Source: Diadema setosum
Taxonomy: Eukaryota; Echinodermata; Echinoidea; Diadematoida; Diadematidae
Reading direction: 5' to 3'
NCBI GenBank assembly: GCA_033980235.1
Contig: CM067070.1
Location: 23,772,699 to 23,836,698 of the forward strand
DNA: 64,000 nucleotides
Part shown: positions 59,401-64,000 of the stretch, one piece after another
Layout of the letters: each line of letters opens with the position of its first letter
Numbering within the stretch: position 1 is the stretch's first letter
Notes under the pieces: model-generated
What the model was told of the DNA's origin: nothing
Database searches by the model: none
What the model saw: the letters and a program-made list of their open reading frames with translations, nothing else
Program-made: the position numbers and the translations under genes

Positions 59401-61144
59401 GTTGTGCGAGGAATATTTTTTGGGCGGCAGCTTTATTAGAAAATTGAAGAATAGAGACTTTATCAAAACCAGTAAATAAGGGCTTACAAACCGACAGGTG
59501 AATTAAGTACAGTTAGAGGACATCCTCAACTCAGGGATGAAACAGCCACTCTCCTCTTCCCTGTCTAAAGGGATGTCATCACCGGAAGATCTTTAATTGG
59601 TTTCGCAGTTTTATCACAGTAGCGTTGAATCCAAATGATTAGATTAATGTTCACCACTTACAAATTATAGCTTGCTTCTCTACATTTCAGAGAGATTAAG
59701 TGATTGCATAATTTGTTTTTCTTATTCGTGTGATCTCGGCACAGTATACACACTAGGTAAATTTTTAGTATAGGTTTTCCTGTCCATTTTTTGTTCTTTA
59801 GAATTCAATTTCAAAGATTTTTCATTCAAATTCTTCCCGAAAAAATCACAGAATGCAAATCCTAACTTCAATTTAGTGAATCATCATTGTAATTCGTTTT
59901 TCGTCAACCGCTTTCAAAGACATCGCATTCAAAATCGTCTGTTACGGCACAAATTGTCACCCCTGCAGAAATTGTCGCCCCTGCACAATTTGTCGCCTGG
60001 TGACAAATTTTGCTGCTCGTGCAGTTTCCAATTTTTGACCTCAATGGCGACAATTTGTGCAGGTAAAATAAAACGTAGCTGCACAAATTGCCGTCGGTCG
60101 TTGTCTTCAAGCTGCAGAAGACAACGCTAAGATATACACTACGGAATATTAGGTTGGATTGGCTGTTCCTGTGTAATATTTATGCTCGGGTGGGATGGGT
60201 ATGACTGGTAAATGTGATGTGCATGTGTGTGTGTGTGTGTGTGTGTGTGTGCGGGGGGGGGGGGGGGGGGAGGCTGCACGGTATGTGTTGTGTATGATGT
60301 GTAGGTGCGTATTATGACGTGCGTATGCGTGTGCCCATATAGCTGCAGCTGTGTGTGTGGTGGTTGTATAGGAGTAGGGGTTCGTTGCTCTGTCTGAAAA
60401 CGTGTAAAGTGCCTGTGTGCGTACGTGTGTCTGTGTGTGTTTGTGTTTGGATGTTTGTGCACATGTGTGTTGGTGTTTGGTGTGTATGTGTGTAGTGTGT
60501 ATGGTGTGTGTGCATGTGTGTGGCATAAGCATCGTGGTCTTTCTGTACGGGTGTATGTGTGGTGTGTACATGTATGTTTAGGGGTCTACATGGCCTGTGG
60601 TGTGTATGTGCGCGTGTTTTGTGGAGTCAATGTATTGTTGGTGGTTCTCTCTTTCTCTCTCTCTCTCTCTGTATGTGTGTAAGCGCGTGTATGTTCTTAT
60701 GTATGCATTTTAATTCACAACAGTAGTTCAATATGAAAACTCCGTGAGAGACGTTAGTTCTGACGAATTTTCGCCCATAGGGCTTTGTCAAGTCAAGTCA
60801 AGCTTGACTTGTCCCCCCCCCCCTATGGGCGAAAATTCGTCAAAACTACGTAGTGCACCTGTGGAATTCTTTTGTACAATAATAAAAATCTGACAATTGT
60901 TTGAATAATTACAGCCAGTTGGAATTCCATGTATAAAACCTATTTGATTGAATTAAAAAAAATGAACGGGAAAACATATATAACAGTAGAAAGATTGACT
61001 TGCGTAAAAGAACAAATTCTTGACATTTTCAAAGTCAGGGCTGTAGAGAGGTCGCTAGAGTACAAGCCGAATTTACTTACAGTATCCTAGAGTAGGCAAT
61101 AATGCAAGAAAAAAAAGTTGTGAAGATGGGAAATTATCAGCCAT
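50375..61144 (-). CDS. Ig-superfamily membrane receptor with death-effector-like tail (gene-level entry)
   Basis: Unnamed gene on the minus strand. Joined exons: 61144-61081 (signal peptide), 59430-59095 (V-type Ig), 57283-57014 (Ig 2), 55466-55110 (C1-like Ig), 53820-53731 (membrane span), 52766-52521 (DED-like), 51408-51130 (second death-fold-like), 50740-50672 and 50433-50375 (short tail). All eight junctions are phase 1 and the 1770 nt stay open: 589 residues plus stop. If 51408 is instead read through, it stops at 50909, giving 620 residues. What is seen: signal peptide, Cys-Cys Ig motifs, hydrophobic span with basic stop-transfer, helical acidic/basic tail. DED assignment is by pattern only; CARD or death domain are alternatives. 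The role (surface sensing with death-fold signalling) is inference. Confidence 0.75.
50672..50740 (-). CDS. Possible short tail exon of the Ig-death-fold receptor
   Basis: Phase 1-1, with acceptor AACAAAG after a pyrimidine-rich tract and a strong donor GTAAGT (from 50671). It encodes YILPGYDASDFSSPHKQIFQ and RL. It links to the exon at 51408-51130 through its phase 1 donor. Strong donor, otherwise unsupported. Confidence 0.45.
51130..51408 (-). CDS. Second death-fold-like exon of the Ig receptor
   Basis: Acceptor ATCATTTCAG (AG at 51410-51409), phase 1 in. It encodes ISSREIRKIASQLIYGHRK, a Ser/Gly/Lys-rich loop, then TEWETLLDICETLTDWIANQ and KVMKADRHDLL. The last part fits helices 4-6 of a DED (L-x-x-L, then R-x-D-L-L). 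A donor GTAATT at 51129 gives phase 1. Without splicing the frame runs on through a basic stretch to a stop at 50909. Helix 1 of a DED is not obvious, so it may be a partial or different death-fold member. Confidence 0.65.
51436..51671 (+). other. Exon-like open frame on the opposite strand
   Basis: On the plus strand, TACTCTTTCAG is followed by a phase 1 frame of 77 codons to TAG. It is rich in Lys/Arg (EKIRKYYQKSTKKKRKNPTK), with an end reading DSITPNEYATPD. It looks like a cytoplasmic tail exon but no upstream partner exon is seen on this strand. It lies in an intron of the minus-strand receptor gene. Chance is possible, since the sequence is purine-rich. Confidence 0.3.
52521..52766 (-). 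CDS. Death-effector-domain-like exon of the Ig receptor
   Basis: 82 codons, phase 1-1, with acceptor CTTTTGGACAG (AG at 52768-52767) and donor GTAATA from 52520. The predicted helices follow the DED plan: IEMLELLLYIES (H1), GELDKLVTQLRQSHI (H2), SSDKEINNA (H3), SQLYRFLCQRR (H4), ELGKIVLDIFRKI (H5), NPNFLQNL (H6). DEDs in known proteins (FADD, caspase-8 type) assemble death complexes. This exon directly follows the membrane-span exon, so the domain is cytoplasmic. CARD or death domain are other options. Confidence 0.72.
52767..53730 (-). other. Receptor gene intron
   Basis: Intron between the membrane and DED-like exons. On the plus strand, 52974-53051 is another exon-like phase 1 segment after a good acceptor (TTCTTTTCCAG). 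It encodes RDSGESESTAYKRNVKGNC and is followed by GTAATA. I do not assign it. Confidence 0.4.
53731..53820 (-). CDS. Transmembrane exon of the Ig receptor
   Basis: 30 codons, phase 1-1 (AG at 53822-53821, GTAGGT from 53730). It encodes FLGVLVAVLIFAIPLSIPLY, then IHLKQKARK: a hydrophobic span of about 20 residues followed by a basic stop-transfer, as in type I membrane proteins. Confidence 0.82.
53821..55109 (-). other. Receptor gene intron, nothing recognised
   Basis: AT-rich intron with T and G homopolymers near 54324-54351. I see no element that I can match. Confidence 0.5.
55110..55466 (-). CDS. Third Ig domain exon (C1-like) of the Ig receptor
   Basis: 119 codons, phase 1-1 (acceptor CATGCAG, AG at 55468-55467; donor GTAAAA from 55109). 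It contains LYVMCSVNNYYPNISLVFLH and, later, APYVCKAYGIPG. The C-x-V-x-x-Y-Y-P pattern is typical of C1-type Ig domains, but the usual Trp of strand C is replaced. A Cys-rich N-terminal piece (ICERKTEAVNQNC) adds a possible extra disulfide. Several N-glycosylation sites are present. Confidence 0.8.
55467..57013 (-). other. Receptor gene intron, nothing recognised
   Basis: AT-rich non-coding sequence with a (TTA)/T run near 55840-55876. No matched repeats. Confidence 0.5.
57014..57283 (-). CDS. Second Ig domain exon of the Ig receptor
   Basis: 90 codons, phase 1-1 (acceptor CCAATAG, AG at 57285-57284; donor GTGAGC from 57013). It reads GATIPCHFTATTQNVRWKKD, then NSLFVRHVTIWDDGMYVCEY. Both cysteines, the strand-C Trp and the D-x-G-x-Y-x-C motif are in place, so it is a complete V/I-type Ig domain. 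Confidence 0.9.
57284..59094 (-). other. Receptor gene intron with simple repeats
   Basis: Holds an (AAAC)n run at about 57406-57440, C and G homopolymers with GT runs at about 57444-57620, and a GAAT-type run near 58172-58212. No coding exon seen. Confidence 0.6.
59095..59430 (-). CDS. V-type Ig domain exon of the Ig receptor
   Basis: 112 codons, phase 1-1 (AG at 59432-59431, GTAAGT from 59094). After AAQKIFLAQPRITLVLGRS come SIPCGYDRR, SVDWQRGELG and FQDEGRYFCTVTDY. The C-x-Y, W-Q and D-E-G-x-Y-x-C motifs fit a V-set domain with a long C'-C'' region. It follows the signal-peptide exon directly, so it is the N-terminal, outermost domain. N-glycosylation at FNVT. Confidence 0.9.
59946..60090. 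repeat. Quasi-palindromic CAAATTGTCGCC tract
   Basis: The words GCACAAATTGTC, GAAATTGTCGCC, CACAATTTGTCGCC, GTGACAAATTTTG and ACAATTTGTGCAG recur in both orientations, separated by CCTGCA. This makes several overlapping hairpins. No match elsewhere in the window. Confidence 0.7.
60210..60690. repeat. GT-rich low-complexity zone
   Basis: About 480 bp dominated by GT dinucleotides with interruptions, a poly-G run (about 60253-60270) and a (CT)n run near 60649-60669. Frames here are His/Thr or Val/Cys repeats without meaning. Confidence 0.93.
60754..60850. mobile_element. ~97 bp hairpin element
   Basis: The arms TGACGAATTTTCGCCCATAG and CTATGGGCGAAAATTCGTCA are exact complements and extend a few bases further. 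The loop contains a second palindrome, AAGTCAAGCTTGACTT. Probably a minute MITE. Confidence 0.82.
61081..61144 (-). CDS. Signal-peptide first exon of the Ig receptor (proximal copy)
   Basis: The ATG is at 61144-61142 in the context GCAACATGG. It encodes MADNFPSSQLFFLALLPTLG plus Y, a typical signal peptide, and ends in phase 1 at donor GTAAGT (from 61080). Joined to 59430 it gives LGYSAAQKIF, a plausible cleavage region. A TATA-like TATATAAAAAA lies about 105-115 bp upstream on this strand. Confidence 0.78.
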
Positions 61145-61242
61145 GTTGCCTCATCTCTCTTAAAATGATTTCGTTAGCTCTTATCATAGAAAATGACTGT
61201 AGATACTTGGCAGTGATAGACTTTATTGTTCATTCTTAGTGG

Positions 61243-61262
61243 TCTTTTTTATATATTTTTTT
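61243..61262 (-). promoter_or_regulatory. Possible TATA box of the Ig receptor gene
   Basis: The minus strand reads TATATAAAAAAGACC about 100 bp before the proximal ATG. Position and orientation suit a core promoter, but in AT-rich DNA this could be chance. Confidence 0.35.
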
Positions 61263-61400
61263 CTTTATACGCAACATTGTGAGCACGCATGTCAAATAAG
61301 AATGTACACATCAGTTAAACTTTGATTATATACACAGGCGGAAGGTAATGATCGAGCGCTTTGATAAGTCTATATGTAATTCGCTGACGACTCTGCTGTT

Positions 61401-61532
61401 TGTCTTTATAGCAGGTGTTGATTTACTAAAAAAAAAAAAAACAACGTGAGCCTCACAACTAATTCTAGAATGTCTTTATAGCAGGTGTTGATTTACTCAA
61501 AAAACCGTCAGCCTCACAACTACCTCTAGAAT
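61401..61532. repeat. ~66 bp tandem duplication
   Basis: Two units beginning TGTCTTTATAGCAGGTGTTG at 61401 and 61471, each ending CTCTAGAAT or TTCTAGAAT. The first contains an A run. It lies in the upstream flank of the proximal first exon. Confidence 0.92.
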
Positions 61533-61935
61533 CGATAAAAGGCACGAGATTGTTGAAACGTGCCCATGCATGATGAGTATTTCTTTCAGGTGTCACATCG
61601 ATATAGGGTCTCTGTACTTAAACTTAGTTATGCGATGAAGTCTTCTGGAATTTACAGGTATTTGTGACATTAAACAGATATAACAAAGGAAGAATTTGGT
61701 TACAAAATGAGTTAGCTTCATTCTTGTTAATTTGACATATTTGCAAGTAAATCTGCTGAAATGCAAAAGATCAGAAAATACCAACTATTTCAAATCATAC
61801 CTTCAAGAATATTCCTTATGTTACAAGTGACGCGTCACTCGAAAAGTTTTATTTTGCTCTCAGCATAATTATGATGATAAAAGTTTAAAAATGGTGCTTA
61901 ATGAGCTTTGTGATCAAACTCATGATTATACAAAC

Positions 61936-62020
61936 ATAATGAAGAGCTTGCTTCCAAAAGGCGCTAAATCCATCATTTTTCAATGGATTTAGCACCTTTT
62001 GGTTGCAAGCTCTTTATTAT
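61936..62020. mobile_element. ~85 bp hairpin element
   Basis: Arms ATAATGAAGAGCTTGCTTCC...GCGCTAAATCCAT and ATGGATTTAGC...GCAAGCTCTTTATTAT pair with few mismatches around a 9-bp loop. No copy elsewhere in the window. Confidence 0.8.
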
Positions 62021-62042
62021 ATAAATATATAGATTACATTAT

Positions 62043-62046
<4 letters not shown>

Positions 62047-62089
<43 letters not shown>

Positions 62090-62125
62090 CATATATAGTG
62101 TGTGTGTGTGTGTGTGTGTGTGTGA
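62047..62125. repeat. (TA)n-(TG)n microsatellite
   Basis: A TA run (about 62047-62085) followed by TACATACATATAT and a TG run to about 62124. Confidence 0.95.
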
Positions 62126-63503
62126 GTAGTATTTACATATATTATCATGATGTGTGAATTCTAAACTACAGTTGACGTACTCTTTTTCTGCTTTCATCCT
62201 CTTTACATCGTGTTGACAAAATAATTACCTTCATTCCTTCTTATTTACTCTATAATAACCGCATCGTAGATTACTTTAATTTCACAGACGGTGTTACAGC
62301 AGTCCCTGCAGTTTCAACAATTCCATATGCTGAAACATATGTTATATCTATTTTAATGATTTCTTTCCTGTTATCAGATGTATCGTGAAGTGTGATAAAC
62401 AAATTTGCTTTCTAATTTGGATGCCTTTTGAGAGAGTGATCATTGCTTTAATCTTAGTCTGAACTTTGGAATCATGAAATTAAGTGTCAGTCCTCATTTT
62501 GAGTTATTTGTAACCTCTGTTTCATCAACCTGACGTTTTCTTTACGGTATATATTCCGCTAAAGTTGCTCAAGGTCTGAACCAAATAGTGCAGAGAAGTG
62601 TTTAAAAACTCTCAAACCGAAATTAACAGCATTAAGATGTTTTTGAATAATCATGAATATAGTGTACTTGAGAGGAGTATGGCGATATTTCATCTAATCT
62701 GGTAATCACTTCACAGCAGCCGCTGCAGCTTTGACTTTGATGCAGTACCTTGTTTGTGTGCATAATGTAGTGCCATCCAATAGCTTTTCATCTTAAGCTA
62801 ATTTTCAAAACGGTAACTGAGTTTGATATACCGTCAAGAGTATGAGGTGGCTTGTAGCATAACATGATGATTCATACGTCATAGCAAAATTTCTTAACAT
62901 CCCAACACCCCAAAAATTCATCCTGTACCTAATGTAGGTTTCAGGATGAAAAATCACAAAAGATTCGACCAGGATATTAGTGCCATTATATATTTCTTTG
63001 CAAGAAAACGAGATTCAGCAAATATTTAAATACTAGTAAAGAGAAGTATCAGAAAAACCCCTGCACAAACTTGTGCATTATGTCAAGTCAAGTGCAAAAT
63101 AACATCATATGATAATCATATGGCTTCGTCGTGGCTTACAAAACGACTGGTGAAATTGCTATAAAAGAGACTTTCCTGAACTCAGATATCGAAGTGCCAT
63201 TTCCCTTCCTTTATAAGCAAAGACATGATTGAAAACGCTTGATTTGATTTCTTAGTCTTAGCACACAATAGCATTGAATAAGAATGATTTGATTCATTTA
63301 AACTTCTCGCAGATCTTTCTTTTCAATACGTTTCAGAACAACCAAACAATGAAATAGAAATACCTCCATTGTTCACGAAGTCTTAGCACACCACGCACAA
63401 CCAAACCAGTAAGTAGAAAAAAAAACCCAACTTTATTATAATTATACTAGTATTCAGTTGTGCTCAAACAAACGGGACGAATGCGTCACATTTCAGAGTC
63501 ACG
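62126..63503. other. Interval between the two first-exon copies, nothing recognised
   Basis: AT-rich sequence. I looked here for Ig exons belonging to the distal first exon and found none. Confidence 0.5.
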
Positions 63504-63850
63504 GCTTGAGAGAAGTTGCAAGATTGCAAAGCGCAATCTACTTACAGTATCTTGGTGTCAGCAATGAAATTGAAAGAGTCAAAGAAATAAAACACAGATC
63601 AGCCATGTTGCCTCCAGTCTTGAAATGATGGCTTTCGCCCTGATCACAGAATGTGAATGTATAGCTAAGTGGGCGTGCCAGACTAGCGTTCGTCTATCTT
63701 TAGACGCCTGTTTTGTTTTCTGACGCGATAGTTTACAATACAAAAATATTGTACACATCAGTCAGTTATCAGTTGGACTTTACTGTCGAGGTGACGAAGT
63801 ATATGGTTGATGATCATTTCAATCGTTTACGACTCTAGTGTTTGGCTCCA
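63504..63850 (-). repeat. Duplicated first-exon/promoter block, distal copy
   Basis: The second copy of the block at 61040-61400, with the ATG region and donor best conserved. The upstream part has drifted more. Confidence 0.68.
63546..63606 (-). CDS. Second signal-peptide exon (distal copy), alternative first exon or paralogue start
   Basis: The ATG is at 63606-63604 in the context GCAACATGG. It encodes MADLCFISLTL...LLTPRY and ends in phase 1 at donor GTAAGT (from 63545). The start MAD, the length (20 versus 21 codons), the phase and the flanks match the exon at 61144-61081, while the hydrophobic core differs. It could splice to 59430 as an alternative first exon. Alternatively it is all that is left of a tandem duplicate. 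Confidence 0.65.
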
Positions 63851-64000
63851 CAGAACTTTTATCACAAACATTCTCGATTTGAACATTGACCTCTCTTGAA
63901 AAGTCTGGACTCGAAATGAGATAGCATAATGTTGTATCAGTTAATGTAAGTTAAGTATAAGCTGCTATCTTTTGGATACATGTATCACAATAATTGATGG

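Larger units (their letters stand above)
59431..61080 (-). other. Receptor gene intron with palindromic and GT-rich tracts
   Basis: Contains a quasi-palindromic CAAATTGTCGCC tract (59946-60090), a 0.5 kb GT-rich low-complexity zone (about 60210-60690) with a poly-G run, and a hairpin at 60754-60850. No coding exon seen. Confidence 0.6.
61040..61400 (-). repeat. Duplicated first-exon/promoter block, proximal copy
   Basis: Homologous to 63504-63850 over some 350 bp. They share TTACAGTATC at the donor, TCAGCCATGTTGCCTC around the ATG, and pieces upstream such as TGTACACATCAGT-like sequence. Confidence 0.7.

Noticed and set aside
60139..60682. His/Thr-rich and Val/Cys-rich frames
   Set aside because: Products of the GT-rich low-complexity zone on either strand.
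61145..63545. A complete second receptor gene behind the distal signal-peptide exon
   Set aside because: I searched the minus strand of this interval for Ig Cys-Trp-Cys patterns and found none. Only the first exon is duplicated within the window.

Overview
The window is eukaryotic nuclear DNA from a metazoan, most likely a marine invertebrate deuterostome (an echinoderm is my best guess, a hemichordate or amphioxus is possible). The signs are short exons with GT-AG introns of 0.4-3 kb, a deuterostome-type SORL1 gene, many small foldback (MITE) elements, a tRNA-derived SINE, LINE and Penelope-like remnants and long simple repeats. There is no operon, CRISPR array or other prokaryotic feature.

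Layout. (1) About 443-32716, + strand: the 3' half of a SORL1 (SorLA/LR11) orthologue. I place 22 coding exons that join in frame into about 996 residues: six LDL-receptor class A repeats, six fibronectin type III domains, one membrane span, and a cytoplasmic tail with FANSHY and the terminal [11 protein letters not shown]. The VPS10 and propeller part of the gene lies to the left of the window. The 3' UTR probably runs to one of several AATAAA signals between 32805 and 36965. (2) About 37-50.2 kb: an intergenic repeat zone with a LINE tail fragment, a 4.1 kb element with roughly 540 bp terminal inverted repeats that other elements have invaded, a tRNA-type SINE, and a decayed jockey/CR1-like LINE. 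(3) About 50.4-63.6 kb, - strand: a multi-exon gene that I do not recognise as any named gene. Read 5' to 3' it has a signal-peptide exon (with a second, homologous first exon 2.4 kb upstream), a V-type Ig domain, a second Ig domain, a C1-like Ig domain, a transmembrane exon, a death-effector-like (DED) exon and a second death-fold-like exon with one or more short tail exons. Every inferred junction is phase 1 and the whole model is open. It reads as a cell-surface Ig receptor whose tail could feed directly into death-fold signalling.

The two genes are convergent (tail to tail) and nothing suggests they work together. SORL1 is a trafficking receptor of the trans-Golgi and endosome. The Ig-death-fold gene looks like an immune or apoptosis-type receptor. 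It is the best candidate here for an undescribed system, together with its duplicated signal-peptide exon. Other points of interest are a possible 21-nt SORL1 microexon that would create a DXXLL sorting motif, and a 107-bp triplication that copies a SORL1 5' splice site.

Limits: exon models come from reading splice sites and frames by eye, with no RNA or database search. Repeat boundaries are approximate.
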